A stretch of DNA of 64,000 nt from Ooceraea biroi (GCF_003672135.1 NC_039509.1:12534663-12598662), one strand, 5' to 3'; positions 22,484-35,978 are shown, counted from the first letter of the stretch. The notes: a model not told the origin generated them from the sequence alone. A program made the numbers and translations.

Positions 22484-22824
22484 GTGAGTGATAAATGGAA
22501 AAAAATATTTGAAAAGCGTATTTGAGTAATTATTGAGTGAACGATGATATAGAAACTGTAACCTGCTTATCTAATTTTCTCTCTAAATCTTCTTACAGTT
22601 AAATCACATGATTTAAATTAAAATCGAAATTCGCGTAGAATGATAATAATGTATTTCTCGCATAATGATTATTTATTTTCACGTAAAACCTGTGTCACAT
22701 TTTAATCCGATCAGCATCTTCGGATAAATGTGGAATCCTATTACTCGTTTACAGAGAGAGGAGTAGGGTTTTTCATATTTTCCGGCTTTATATACGGGAT
22801 GATACGAGCAAAATGCTTTTGTAG

Positions 22825-22880
22825 CGAAGGAGGAGAAGAGTGCCTCCCCGTTCGGATAAGGGCGACGTGGATAGATGTCG
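22825..22880 (+). other. candidate 56-nt exon
   Basis: An acceptor (aaaatgcttttgtag, modest) ends at 22824 and a donor (GTCG/gtaagaaaag) follows 22880. Two frames are open. Joined to the phase-0 donor at 22483, the frame would be RRRRRVPPRSDKGDVDRC, very basic at the start. The intron would be 341 nt. This is weak and depends on the upstream candidate being real. Confidence 0.14.
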
Positions 22881-25513
22881 GTAAGAAAAGGAGTCTCTTG
22901 CTCGCGCCCACCTTTGACGGGTTACGTATTACTTATTTATATTCATTCCGTATTACGCAGCTCCGGGACGGGCGCGCGCGTGTGTGATACACGAGAGAAT
23001 TTTAAAGTCTGAAAAACGAATTTTTGGCAAACATGTTTTCTCGTAGATGTCGTAGAAAATGCGGGAAATATTTTGCGTCGTTACTGCACCAGAACGTGCC
23101 GGATTATTCTTTGATGCCACGCGAGCTTTACAGCACGCCGCGGTAAATCGACATATACACGATGTCAATATTGTCACCCTTTGATGCGCGAAGCCCAGCG
23201 TAGCTGCATCCGCGTTGAAACGAACTCGATGTAATAAAGAATTGCATTTTTTTTTGGAGAAAGGGAAGAGAATTTTATCAATATAACCAAGGCAACCGGT
23301 AATCTTTCTTTTTTGACGTAAGATAAAGTAAAATAGTATAAGAATCGTTTCAAAGAACAATTTTATAACAGAAGTTCCACACATGTCAAGAAATAGAAGC
23401 AAATGCTGCACGATGTTCGGTCTCATCTCAAATTTGCCCGGCATATGCAAACTCGCCGGTCGCTCGCGAATGCAAGTGTGCGCAAAGTGCGGTAGGTGTG
23501 AGAGTTACGCCAACTTCTACCTTTACCGGTTTGTCGAAACACAGTTAACTTCCTAATTAGACCCTGGTCCTAGTCTAGAGTGGGTTGTAAAAGCGGGACC
23601 CTCATTTTCCGAGACAATGAGGTATCTCCGTAAAATTTTCACAATGAATTAAGATCCGCGTGCAAAGTTGCCTGGTCAGTGCTGGTTCTGCAGTTTGCGC
23701 GGTCGGGTGCAAAATTCCTGAATGGGATGGGTAATGAATGGCCATAAGAAAGAAAAACTGTTCTCTATCAACACTTTTACAGACGCGTAATCATTAATTG
23801 CACTTGAATAATTAGTTAATTTTTCTTTTCCCATAAAAGTCCTAAACGAATTGATAAAATTTCCATGTAAATTATTTTGGATTAATATTTAATCAATTAA
23901 TATTTAAATATTTATTTAATTTTGTTGTAGAGGAGTATTTAGATGTGGAATTAATATTACTTTAAAATCAAGTATCCATACTTCTTGTATAAATATGCAT
24001 TGCTTCAAATGCAGAAGCATAAATATATTATATTTCGAGAATTGCATAGGAGTCTAATTTTCTCTATGTCATTGTTCATTTCTTAAAAACACTTTAAAGA
24101 TCGATCTATTTTATTGCATTACCTTTTGGTATAGGTCCTATTTTCCCAATATAAAAATCTAAAAAAGGAATTGGACATCTTGAATAAACATAAAAGAAAT
24201 TACGCATCTTTTTATACGTGTCAAAGGTGACAATGAGAAATAATTCTCCAAAGATTTCTTCACAGAAAAAACTGTCACAGCTTTTTCGCTATATTTATAA
24301 CACATGGATAATAGAATTTTTAATCTTAGTAATCTAAATATTAATACTCGCGCGTAATTTACATAAATAACAAGCTCGTTTTTTATATGTTATTATTTCG
24401 AAGTAACTAATATAATTTTTAATTAAAACTAGTAAAAATTCGCACTGGATTTCATTTAAGGTGAAAATCCTGTTGCCCCGATGTAATATTTCTCTTTCGT
24501 AGGATTGAGCGCGATGTGTGCTCCATTCATATTGCACTTCGTAGAGCCGGGATTGATCCTACATCGAGCTACATGTACTCGAGTGTAACATTTAAAATGC
24601 ATACGTGTACTTTTAAAGTGTACACGAACCTCTGCGCATGTAACTTTTCTATTATTCTCTCCGGATGGTCCTCTCCTCCCGACTGTCTCGGTTACACCTC
24701 TTCTGCGATGCGTTGCGAGTTTTTAAACGGACTGCCCGCAATAAACCGACAATAATATCGTCGCTTCTCTCTAGCGAGCCCCGCTCTTTTCCAACATCGA
24801 TAACACGCGGCAGTTTCCTCGACACGAAGCAGACACAAGCGGAAAACTCTCTCTCTCTCGCTCGCTCATTCTCTTTCGCTTTCTCACTCCCGACGATTTG
24901 TTCTCGTGGAATTTCGGGCTTATAATTTATGACCGTGAGAACTCCGCGCCGACTGCATTACGTCGTAGTATGCATAATGCACGCGTGAACGAAGTCCGTA
25001 TATAATATCCGTACCTGACGTATTCAATGAATACGTGGGCGTGATACGCACATGTTATTTCGAAATCAGAATATTTCAGAATTTCAGAATTAAAGTTGCT
25101 TGTTACCGAGCTGAAATGTACTGAAATGTTAACGGAAGAGGTACTTATGCACCAATGCAAACGTTATATGCGCGCGCGTTTGCAAAAGTGTAAAAATTAA
25201 ACGGAATAAAATTTTTTTACAAGAACACGCGATGAAGATGATAAAAATGATGGAAACGCGAAAATGTATTAGCGAATAATAGTGTAGTTAAAACATACGA
25301 TCAGAGTACAAAATAAAATTAATAGTAATTAAGATGCGGGAAGTCTGGATTGTTCTTATCTATCGCGGCTGTAATTTCGCACTTCCATCACTTTCCCTCG
25401 ATCAGCACCGCTGCCATGAAAATCCAATTTGCTTATCGAGCAATTAGCGAACCGTATTCTGTGGAACAGAACTTAGCAGGCGTCGTGACAGGAAACGTAA
25501 CTTCGTTACTTAC
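22881..25513. other. non-coding stretch
   Basis: A minus-strand 165-codon frame (22953-23450) crosses mixed sequence and shows no domain. 23740-24440 is AT-rich. 24650-24960 is CT/CG-rich with a (CT)n(CGCT)n run near 24850-24880. 25180-25340 is AT-rich. No gene supported. Confidence 0.45.
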
Positions 25514-25558
25514 TCCCGCAAGTTACTGAACGTTGCATAGACCACGTTTGGCCAATAC
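25514..25558 (-). other. candidate 45-nt exon
   Basis: On the minus strand, acceptor cttcgcattaattcag precedes 45 nt that end at donor GGGA/gtaagtaacg. Two frames are open (YWPNVVYATFSNLR or IGQTWSMQRSVTCG). No family recognised. Confidence 0.17.
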
Positions 25559-27674
25559 CTGAATTAATGCGAAGATTTATGCGCCGCAGTATGCAGGAAT
25601 TTTTCCGGAAATAGCATAGCGGTGTCTCGTTTCTGTAGCATGGAATCAGCCCGGCGAACCCGTGCCCGAAGCAAACCAAGCGTGCACCAAGAGTTCGTTC
25701 CGCATATAAAATGTATTCGTAAAGAATCTCACGTTCCGGCAGAGGCAGACACTTCGCACGTAGCTACGCAATACTTTCCGAGGCGCATCTCGCGATATAC
25801 TTTATGGCGGTCGACTATGCAAGGCGCCGGGTATCAATTCGTGAGAAAAATTAATGCCCTTCCATCGACGAGGTTGGATCGCTGCTCTCCGTGCGAGATA
25901 TTGGCAAGCGTATGCTCGGCGGTAGAAATACTTTTCTAATAAGAAATATCACCGATACACCCTCATACATACCAATGATGTTTTTGGCGTGCAGAGTGAT
26001 TCAATGTATGAAAATTACGCTCTCTCTCTCTCTCTCCGTCTCTGAGAAGAATTTGAGAAAAAGAAAATACAATTGAAATTTAGACGCTTGCTAAAGATTC
26101 TATTCAAGTTAATAATTTTCGCATGTTTGTCGACTGGAAGCAGGATGCAATCTTGATTTCGAGTCAACTACGACCACAGTAAATAACTGCAATATTTAAC
26201 GAAATTATTGACGTACGATTACTGTAGGCGAACACGAAACACTCGGATCATACTCATGATTATCCTAGCGCTCCACTGCAACGTTATGGTTATAAAAGCA
26301 CTGTCTTCTAACGTATGATGTGAAAACTTGAGAGCGAATGCTTGTGCATGATACATTAAGTGTGGCCGTATGACGCGGGACACACGTTATCCATACTTTT
26401 TTATTATACCGCGCCGCATGCTCGTGGCGCAAGACGCGGACAGTTTGTTACGTGGAGTTTCTTTCGAATGCGGAGAGGTGTGCATGAATTCTACATGAAG
26501 AGACCCTGGCACCGTGTGCACAGCTCGAGACGAGCCGTGCGTCTGCTTCGCCAAGTTGCAAGTTGCTATGGTAAATTTGCATGGGCCGTTCCTCGCGTTG
26601 CGTCTCTTTCGATATCTCTCGAAACGCTCAAGTCAGAGCCTGGCCAATGTAATACGTGACATGTTTATTTTCACGCTTTATTTTGCTGTATACTCGATAA
26701 ATTAACACGATAAGAACTTCCTTATATTCAATCTAATAATGTGATATAATTATCTTGCTGACACGTAGATCGCATAGCTCAGAGAATAAGAAGAGAATAA
26801 CGTACTATTATTAAATATTATTAAATATGTTAGTATTATTAAGTACGCACGCTTAAAAATAACATGGTTCGATTTTAGAAATAGTAACCTGGACTCTGAT
26901 TTAAGCTCGTGGAGAGAGTTACCTTGTCTTTTTAAATATATTCAAGCTTCTGCTATTGGCATTATGCAGGTTTTCGAAATTACCAATGCTTATAGTAACG
27001 TTATTGCTACTGGTATCAGAATTTTGACGTTCATTCAGCCTGATCAAAATGCACGCCTTTCAATACGAATATTTTCAATACTTTCAATACTTCGACATAA
27101 AGTCGATATTGCCGGGGTTTCTTCGCGATTATCATGCATGTCGTGTTGTGGCGCATTATATTTTCTTGTATGCCTTATGACAACTGAAATATTCCTTATG
27201 GAGTATATTCATTTTTATGGAGTATATTCATTTTGACTGTCATGACAGTTCTTGTTTCTATATCAGCTAGACCTGTCTTATGTAAGACATGACATCCATG
27301 TATTAAACAGACACAATCCAAGAAAATACAGTAATATTAAGTAAGCATAGCTGCAATAATAAATGAAGTAGTCAATTAAGAAAGAAAGAATTTTTATATT
27401 AATATATTTCTTTCAATAAATGCTTATCATAAATAACAACATACAGTAAATGCAACATCTATTAGAACAGCGTTGGATATATATTAAAAATAAGAAAAAT
27501 AAAAACTAGATGAAAAAGCTTAAAAAAATCTTAAAAACGGAAAGTAAACTTTATTCGTGGTGAGTTTCGAGATTTTTACAACTCGCAAAATTTCGCGACT
27601 TAAGCTGTTCGACAATGTCCCCTGCTTAGAAACTTAAGCTGTTCCCAGGAGCTTAGCTCGGTACTTTTCTATAG
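25559..27674. other. non-coding stretch
   Basis: Contains a 17-bp (CT)n run at 26020-26036, mixed sequence with frames of 60-105 codons (none recognisable), an AT-rich part at 26680-26960 and 27300-27560, and the small tandem repeat at 27196-27233. Confidence 0.45.
27196..27233 (+). repeat. two-copy 19-bp tandem repeat
   Basis: Unit ttatggagtatattcattt at 27196-27214 is repeated exactly at 27215-27233. A short ctgtcatgacag palindrome follows. Confidence 0.93.
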
Positions 27675-27735
27675 CGGCGCAACTAGCGGGAGGGTCAACA
27701 GAGGCGAGAGGATGCGGACCGGAAGGAGAAGAATG
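27675..27735 (+). other. candidate 61-nt exon
   Basis: Acceptor ctcggtacttttctatag ends at 27674; donor AATG/gtaagaggc follows 27735. Two frames are open, both glycine/arginine-rich, as expected from a GA-rich patch. An ATG sits at the 3' end. No family recognised. Confidence 0.17.
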
Positions 27736-28225
27736 GTAAGAGGCAGCGGCAAGCTCGTGCAACGGAAATTGCTATTAAGGTCACGGTTCTACCAGTGCTA
27801 GTCGCGGCTAATCAATTCCGTAGCCATTCGCCGATAGTTTCGAGGTAGTAGAACGTACGGGCGACATTTACAGCCGAAGCGACTTCCGACACAGTTGCAT
27901 TTGTGTCATGGTTATTACGAGAAACGCCGCGGTTTGAAGCTCAACAGCAATTCCCGATATATCCACGCTTGGCGCGTTTACTATTTCAAGCGACGTCTCG
28001 TATTCAGCGGCGTTCGCACAGAATAGCGCATATTAATTTATTTGATGTTAACACCATAGCACATATTCGTAGATATGCTTGAAATTTTATCGAGCAAGCT
28101 GGCATTTCTGAGATTAACCTCTATACACATGTATACATTTTTTAATTTTTCCCGTCTACATTGCCCTTATCAATGGCAGATGAAGGCAAATATACAAAAA
28201 TAAGTAATCTAGTTTATGATTCACA
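27736..28225. other. non-coding stretch, CpG-containing
   Basis: 27740-28020 is CpG-rich without a useful open frame. 27841-27861 looks superficially like let-7 but lacks the hairpin. 28020-28225 is AT-rich. Confidence 0.45.
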
Positions 28226-28229
28226 TTAA

Positions 28230-28948
28230 GGGGGGAGCCTGCTTTAGAACGTTGAAAATAAGGTATAATTTTACGAATTTTTTTGGAGAAACTATACAGC
28301 GGATCATTATAAAACTTTGATGCATTTATTAGTACATGTTTAAAGATAAAAAAAATTATTTTTTGATTTGAATATATCGCCTGTAGAGGTCGTCCTGGAG
28401 GAATCTTAGTGCAGCCGGCATTGTAAATTGGTGAGCATTCTCCTGCCTCCAAATTTCATCCAAACTGAAAAATTGAAATATTTTCTTGTTATTTATGAAT
28501 TCCCATCGTCGATGAACCTTTAATATTCATAAAAACATTAAGTTAAACAATTATTTTTGCATGAAAAAGTTCAAAAACTTTGCCTAAAAATCGTACTTTT
28601 GTGTTCTAAGCTCCACCATTTTGGCACTTTTCAACTTTTTTCTTCTCTCTTTGGTTCATCGACGATGGGAATTCATAAATAACGAGAACATATTTCAATT
28701 TTTCAGTTTAGACGAAATTTGGAGGCAGGAGAATGCTCACCAATTTGCAATGCCGGCGACGCGGCTGCACTAAGATTTCTCCAGGACGACCTCTACAAGC
28801 GATATATTCAAATAAAAAAATAATTTTTTTATCTTTAAACATGTACTAATAAATGCATCAAAGTTTTATAATGATCCGCTGTATAGTTTCTCCAAAAACA
28901 ATTCGTAAAATATACCTTATTTTCAGCGTTCTAAAGCAGGCTCCCCCC
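28230..28948. mobile_element. 719-bp TTAA-flanked fold-back MITE
   Basis: Arms 28230-28517 and 28654-28948 are inverted copies of about 290 bp around a 136-nt loop. Tips start ggggggagcctgctttagaa. TTAA stands at both junctions (28226-28229 and 28949-28952). The TTAA duplication is the hallmark of piggyBac-type insertion, so this is probably a non-autonomous relative of that superfamily (inference). A 98-codon frame inside is an artefact. Confidence 0.9.
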
Positions 28949-28952
28949 TTAA

Positions 28953-31900
28953 TTGAAGTCTTTATTCTGCTCTTTAAATCGAATGCGAACCATGTGTATT
29001 TAAACCGAAGTATAAATTTTTGAATTATTTACTTTGATGGTGATAAAAACGATTCAACCTCGGCGATCTTGTTAAAATCGTTGACCATATATATGTTCTA
29101 AGGTTAAAATTTACATGACGTTCGCTATGCATCGTATATACATACATGTAATAATTTCAAATTTGCGGTTTATCTCATTTTCAAAAACGGCTTATTTATC
29201 AGTATATGATTGATTGAGCTTGATTGCAGATTATAAAAGCAATACTCAAATATTGGATTATTCTACTTATATGCAAAATGTCATTCGATGGACGGTGCAT
29301 TTTGCTTTTGTCAAGCCACATAAAATGCAATTGGCGGAAACTATTGGAAATAGAGGTCAAATCGATAGTGTCTGGTGGACACGCGCGTACTCTTGGCAAT
29401 CATTGGGTCAACGATCGCGTACTCGATTCGTGTTACTGCCATGTGAAACCAATACTTATGGCATAACAGCCAGATGTTTCGCAATATAGTGCATTTGAGG
29501 GGTAGTGGCAAGTGACGCCCAAAATTCGCACTATTAATGTGCCACGGCATGATGTTCGCAGTTTGAGCACTTTTGTAATTTTCCAATTTGAATATCTTGG
29601 TGAATCAATCGTGAATTTACAAATTTTATCAATAAAATGAAGTTGAAATTAACTAACGAGTAAGATATCGTTGCACGTCTACTTGCGTGAACTGTAATTT
29701 AACAAACCGTGCATTTTCCAGTCACTTGTAACTCGGGCGAAATCGGGCTTGCCTCATCAACATAACAAAACGCCATTCTTCTCACTGCGAATCGTTTCGA
29801 AGTGCATTGTTACATTTGCAAGTAACAAGCTTCCGTTGAAAGCAAATCAAGGCACATAGTAATATACCCGTATGAATTATACCGGAGGCGCGTTCGTTGA
29901 AGCTCTCGTCGTGTAAAAAGCTAGAAGCCTCAGCTCGAGTAGGGTCTCTCAACAATTCAACGAACGGTAATACGGCTTTCTTGAAAAAGGCGTTTCTTCA
30001 GGGAACGAGCTCTCTCAGCGGCCGCGACAGTATGCGTGTCTCGACATGTCGTATACTCGCCGTCCGTAACGTTAATCCGCGTTGCGATCGCATAAAAGCG
30101 CGCCGCGAAAATGACGTCTCGTTTCTCATCTCCTCGTGTAATCTGTCCGTAGCCGTTGGAGAGTCATCCGACGCATCCTACCAATCGGGAAATATCTCTC
30201 GCGGCGTCGATGCGTCGTACATCATGCACAACCTTGCACCTTGAATTTGCAGTAACTGCGCGCGCGGCGGTAGGCTCGTCTAAGCGTGCATTAAACTTAT
30301 ACCGCGAGCTCGCGGGTACGCTTTGACGTGTTTGCGTAGATGCGTGTCGATGGGTGTGCACGTTTACCTATCTTGAATTCCTAACGAAAATCACCTTTGG
30401 AGCATTTCCGGCAAGAGGTGCGCTGCGGGCAGAATTAATATTGAGATTTGATTACATAAATGCTATCGACGATCATAACGACAAAAATGTTTCTTTCAAT
30501 TGTCGTTTCTATATTAAAAGTATATACATAATTATTTGGCATTTTGAAATTTCAGGCTGTTCCGTATCTTTCGTTTATAAATATCACGACAGTACTAATC
30601 GCTTCATCATTCATCGAAATATCATTAGTTTTTAAATTGTATGGATTCAAAAGATTTGAAACTAGTGAATATATTTGAAGTTTCAAGAGAGCAAATATAG
30701 ATGATAATAAAAAATATATGCAAATATAAATGAACGCGTGTAGATGCTTTCTCCGCAACACGCAGAGTCGCAGTTAATGTAGGTGGATGAGTATTGCCGT
30801 TAGTAGAGACTTAACCGCGTTGCCATCTTTGCGTGCTTGTGTGTTGCATGTTTGTGCGTTGTGCCGGCGGCACAGTCAACGAACGCATTTACGTACACCG
30901 GGCATCAATCAGAGATACACGCGAAGGTACCGATCTTCGAGAGATGTTCCGTTTCGAAACCCGTTCCGTTTATAAGATACGCGGCATCGTGCGATCAGAT
31001 GCCAGAAGGGCTTTACTAAATTTCGATTCCAAGTTTTTACTCTGTCAAGCGAATTGCTCAAGATGCACATAATATATTGAATAATAAATCGGCAGTATAA
31101 TAATACAAAGTATAATTTCGTGAACTAACATAGAAAATCTCTGAGAAGTAACTAAGCAATTTACATTAATAATATTATTCCTTATAAATGAAATAAAGAA
31201 TTAATTGACCATTTAGAAAAACCGTAATTGTTGATACAATTAATGCTAAAATACTGCAAATAAATTATCGAATTGTGTTCATAATTAGAGTAACAAATTA
31301 AATTCTTATGCAATTATTATATTAAAAAGAATATAATAAAAAACCAGCTTTAGTCATGAAATTTTTCAAATTAACACAAAGCTACGAACAAAGAGCATTT
31401 TTTCGCATCGGAGCAGGAAACTGGAACTATCATATATAAACGTAAAAATTAAAGAACAAAAACTTTCAAAGAATTCCGACACAGGAATAAATCGCGTGTT
31501 GGTACAATTGGGCGAAGCCATTATTTCCGTTTATGCGGACTGCATATGCCGACCTTTTTTTCGCTTCTGCATGCGACCGCGGGCGAAACCTGTTTTTGTC
31601 GCGACTCCTCCGTGCGAGCATGGGTACAATGACGGACGAAACGAGTCGTTCGGATAATTGTCGGTTGAACCTTTGAGTTGAATGACTTCGCCCACGAAAG
31701 AGAACGCCGCTGCCACAATGTATGTTCGGAGGATTTCAAAGATTGAACTGGAGATGGCTCGATGTGATTTATACGCTGCATCATTCTTTTATATTTTTTA
31801 TATATAATTTCTGCTGAAAAAGAAAATACATATATTATATCTACAAAACAAAAATAATATAACAAACTCCAAATAAATTAGCTTGATTCATAGAATAAGT

Positions 31901-34174
31901 AAGTAAAAACAAAAAATAACATCGGTGTGCTGGATTTTATTATACCAGATTAATTACACGCAAACAAGTTTATCAGCGCTGTTTTTTTGCCGTTTTTTAA
32001 AAGAGAAGAATATCAATATCGATTAAATCGATCCTTTTACCTGTTGGATTTATCGCAACTATTACCGAAAGTCTGAATTAGTAATCGTGAATTCGCATTA
32101 CTCATTTGATATTAATAACCGCAGCGATTTTGTGCGATACTTAATCAGATTTCCGTTTGCCGGAATAATTTGTCCATCGGCGTGGATGAAAGTTGTTGAC
32201 TTCGTGAGCAATTCGGCGGAATAATAGATTAATTGGAAGTTTCCTCGTATATACGTAATGTTTCACTTTTAATCAAACGTAATGAATGCTTTTGACGAAT
32301 AACTTGCAGTTTGCAGCGAGAACCAATAAAATGTCTAACGTGCTCTATGAATTTTTACAAGATATCCAACATACAGTTAGCTCTGTTCAGATGTTAAAAA
32401 TCAGAAAATAGATATTCATCGATCGCTTCAACCCTGCGAAATAATGCACTCCGAACTTCCCGAAGAATTCGCAACTGACAGGAAGCACGATAGCACAGTA
32501 TAACGTAATACGTATTGCATAACATAAGCTTGAATCGAATCGCCATATCGAGCGTCGCTCGAGAGGCTTGGTGAGCTGCGAAACTTCATTTCCGACGGGC
32601 TCCTCACCGACGATTATGAGCCGCGAATTCTCGAGCCGCCCGGCACGAATGCTCTCGCTCACTCCGTGTCGTTGACCTCGGTCTCACGCGCAATTGCAAT
32701 CGCCAATTTCACGCGCGGCCGCGGCATGTCCGTGTGCGCATCCCGATCCCGTAGGATCGTCGCTTTAATATCCCTGGAACGGATAATTTCGCGACGGAGG
32801 AAAAACCGCGGGGAGACGGGCGGCGCCACGGAAAAACGCGTTTGCGCGCGCGAATTCTTTCGCGGAGAAACGCCAGCAAGAAAAATAAAGCTCAATTATC
32901 CCGAGTCGCAGCGCGCCATCGGCACGCGATATATAAATGTAAATGAGTGCTGCTTTCGTGGTATGTGCAATTAAGAGCTTATGAAATTCTTCCCTGTCGG
33001 GACATCCTTCTCGTTCGCCGTACGGTCCTCCCCCTGTTGCCGCGCCGTGTTATCTCCCTTATTCCGAGTTTTCCAGTTTATGATTTATGGCCCACAGGCG
33101 TGTGACGGGATTGCATAATTATTTCGACGATAACGCTGTATCGTGAATTTCGAGGCGTGTTGCGCGCGGCAGGAACCGTTAATTATCAAGTGTCTTGTGC
33201 AACAATCGCAACGATGGCCAATGTCGAATTGACCTCAGAAATTGCAACCGCGTTGTTTTCTGCATACTATCGCGCATTATTCTTATTGCTTTCTATAAGG
33301 CCTTGCGTAGAGTTTATTTCCTCTTAAGGCAGAAGCTTCTGCAACTACTGTTAATTTTTTTCGGTAGCATTATTTCATTTCTATTATTACTTTTTACGTT
33401 GTTTGATGGGAGAATAACAGAACTGTCGAGCATATCTGGAACAACAGAAAATTCATTCTCACGTCATAATATCCATCTATTCCTATTGATTATATATGTT
33501 TGGTTCTCTTCCCTCTTGGAAGATAAAAATATAAACAGCGGCATGGGTACCTAGCAGACCGGAAAAATCTGGCGGCAGGAGAGCGTGAAAAATGAAAAAT
33601 AAATAACATCTTTTCACAAGGGTATTGTAACAGCGGTGGCGAGGTGCCCGCTTTAAAAAGGTTTGGCAGGTACCAATCGATACTGCGATGCCCAAAATGC
33701 TTGACCCGTGTATTGCGTTATTAATGTTCAGTCGCTAGAAACCAGCAAGACCATGCAACCAGATATCCTTTAAAGCACATATTGCTTTTGCTGGTTGAAA
33801 AACATTTTTTGTATGACGCATCGAAGAAAATTTCATATTTGATATATGAATCTTGAAATATCGATTGAAGCTCGGTCAACTTCGATCCTATACGTTGCTT
33901 CATGCGAGAACTTCTCAAGGAAGTTTTACAGGAAATCATGTGGCGGTCCAGGAGTATCGCTCATTTCCGCAGAATTCATCTCTGTCGTTTTGTTCCGAAA
34001 TATCGCCTGAAAAGCAATAGCGGATATCAAAGTACGAGAAAAGAAAGGAAGAAACGGTGCAAAAATACGCGGAAAATGGAACGTTGGGAACCGTGCTTTT
34101 TTTAAAGCCACGTTGCCATGTGCCTTCAGACAATACTTGGAATAAATCCGGTAGGGATCGATTGACGATAAATA
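28953..34174. other. long non-coding stretch
   Basis: 28960-29220 AT-rich. 29220-29590 has overlapping frames on both strands (66-91 codons) without recognisable content. 29880-30340 CpG-rich. 30430-30760 AT-rich. 30780-31070 mixed. 31080-31500 AT-rich. 31780-32400 AT-rich. 32560-33010 is strongly CpG-rich; its minus-strand frame 32659-32895 begins MSFIFLAGVSP and ends next to a gtgagc donor, a weak first-exon candidate. 33200-34120 mixed. No gene supported. Confidence 0.4.
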
Positions 34175-34208
34175 TCTCTCTCTCTCTCTCTTTCTTCTTC
34201 TCTTTACT
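34175..34208 (+). repeat. (CT)n / polypyrimidine tract
   Basis: A 16-bp CT run continues into tttcttcttctcttt. It lies 12 nt before a cag acceptor at 34220 and would make an exceptionally strong splice tract on the plus strand. Confidence 0.9.
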
Positions 34209-34220
34209 ATGTGCACGCAG

Positions 34221-34289
34221 CTCGGAACTATCTCCAACACGCCGGATGCACGTTGCTGCAGCTACAGAGATATCGATTATCAATCATAG
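34221..34289 (+). other. candidate 69-nt exon
   Basis: The acceptor (tatgtgcacgcag) is backed by the long pyrimidine tract at 34175-34208. The donor is CATAG/gtgcgtgtaa. Two of three frames are open (one reads ELSPTRRMHVAAATEISI). The microsatellite may create the acceptor by accident, so the case is weak. Confidence 0.18.
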
Positions 34290-34431
34290 GTGCGTGTAAC
34301 GGTCAATCTTATTTGGATTTCCCTGTCCCGCATTGCTTTTCGAATCGGTCAAAAAGAGCAACCGGCGATTTGTAGATTCAGTAGCATCGATAGTGTCGCT
34401 TTAAGCTATCCGCTGTCATCGGATCACTCAC

Positions 34432-34503
34432 GAATAATTGACGTGTTGATATTTAGTTGCACACGGGAATAGCGATCATTAAATACGCCGGAATTTCGGA
34501 GGT
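34432..34503 (-). other. candidate 72-nt internal exon
   Basis: On the minus strand, acceptor tatcacatttccatatcgcag leads into 72 nt that end at donor ATTC/gtgagtgatcc, a consensus match. Exactly one frame is open: two bases, then 23 codons reading LRNSGVFNDRYSRVQLNI and on, then one base. The composition looks protein-like and the other two frames have stops. No domain recognised. It lies opposite in strand and 143 bp from the candidate at 34221. Confidence 0.28.
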
Positions 34504-35978
34504 CTGCGATATGGAAATGTGATATTCGGGGCTTGGAGTTGTGCATCGCCAGAATATGCGCTACATTTTCTATATCTGTTTCATCATTTTATGAACGCAA
34601 ATACAAAGTAATAAGCGAGAAGAAAATATCGAAACGCGATTTATCGTTCTGTAAGAATCTTTACAATAAAGTTTATCTTAACCTTGTTGTATTTTGTAAT
34701 ATTTAAAGTATCTTAACTCATCATCAGTATCAGAAGCTAACAAGTAATTTCCGTTAAATTTTTCTTTGACGGAAATACCTCATGAAGGTAAATAATCTAA
34801 TTAATTGAAAAGCAAATAATAACCTAGATATGGTACATGGGACATTTGTTAAGGAACGATCAACCGTAAACTCGAGAGAGATATCGCGTCCTTTTCCTCC
34901 ACTTTTCACCGATCCTCCTATGGTCTGTTATTACAGATTATAGAAGTAGCTGCGCGAGAAAGCGTCGCGCGTGCACGGCAATTAAAGGCGCAAAAGCGTT
35001 CTACCGGATAGCGTCACACACCCGTGCTAATTACGCTAATGAATATTTATTCAATCGCTGCGTGTAACCTCAGCCAGGCCGCGTCACAAAGAGCCGCGGT
35101 CGCATAACGTCCGACACGGATATAACATGCGCCGTGCATGCCCACACACGTCCCGAGCATGCATAGCATATGTTGCGCGGTGCTCTCGATCCTCGCACGT
35201 GGCATTTGTGGCATAATTCCGCGCCGGAGTCTTCCCCGATGCGTTCTCCGAGTTCGTCGTCACGCGTGTCTAATTGCGACATTCAGCATCAAAAACCGTA
35301 TTAACGCGCATATTTCCCGCAGAGAGTTACGCGTAAATATCCCTGATTACGGTTTGGCGACGATGTACGGAGAACAAGTGAACAGTTATGCCGGCACATC
35401 CGGCGCTATGGCGGCGGTGGCGAAATGTTGCAGCGAAATGAATACGAAATCTACCTTTCGAGATCGGCGAGACTGCGGCTGCTCATGTATATTATGATGA
35501 ATATTCAGGCGAAAATGATTTTTAAGAGCATATAATAATCCCTTTCATTCGCGTTCTCTCGTTTCTGCATATAATTATTGGATATTTAAAAGCATTTCGT
35601 TGCGAGAAAGTTTTGCAAGCTAGTTTTACGTAAGCTCGCGCGCGTTCAGTCGCACCGTAACTTGAGAACACAGCGAGCTCACGGAAAAGATATATTCTAA
35701 GATGAACGAACTTTAGCTAGAGAATACAGTAGCGCTCGCCGTGTACCATAGTAGAAAAAGAGATTTATAATTCTGCATGTGGAATAGATATGGTCTCGCG
35801 AAACGTACGCGCTAGTGAGAACGGCTGGAAAAAAACCCGGTGCGCACGAGAGCGCGAGAAATGTTTTAGGATGTTCCGCAGAATTATGTACCTTGATATA
35901 ATATAGCCACTGGTTCGCGCGCACAACAGAATACTGAACGTAGCCAAACGTTAAGACATAATAAGCGTCCCGACATCA

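Noticed and set aside
22953..23450. 165-codon minus-strand frame with a hydrophobic segment
   Set aside because: The hydrophobic stretch (LFFETILILFYFIL) comes from an AT-rich run; no start context, domain or splice support.
27841..27861. let-7-like word (gaggtagtag)
   Set aside because: The match ends after ten bases (gaacgtacgg follows instead of gttgtatag) and no complementary arm lies within 100 bp.
29486..29496. Reverse complement of the miR-277 seed region
   Set aside because: Eleven matching bases only; the rest differs and no hairpin is present.
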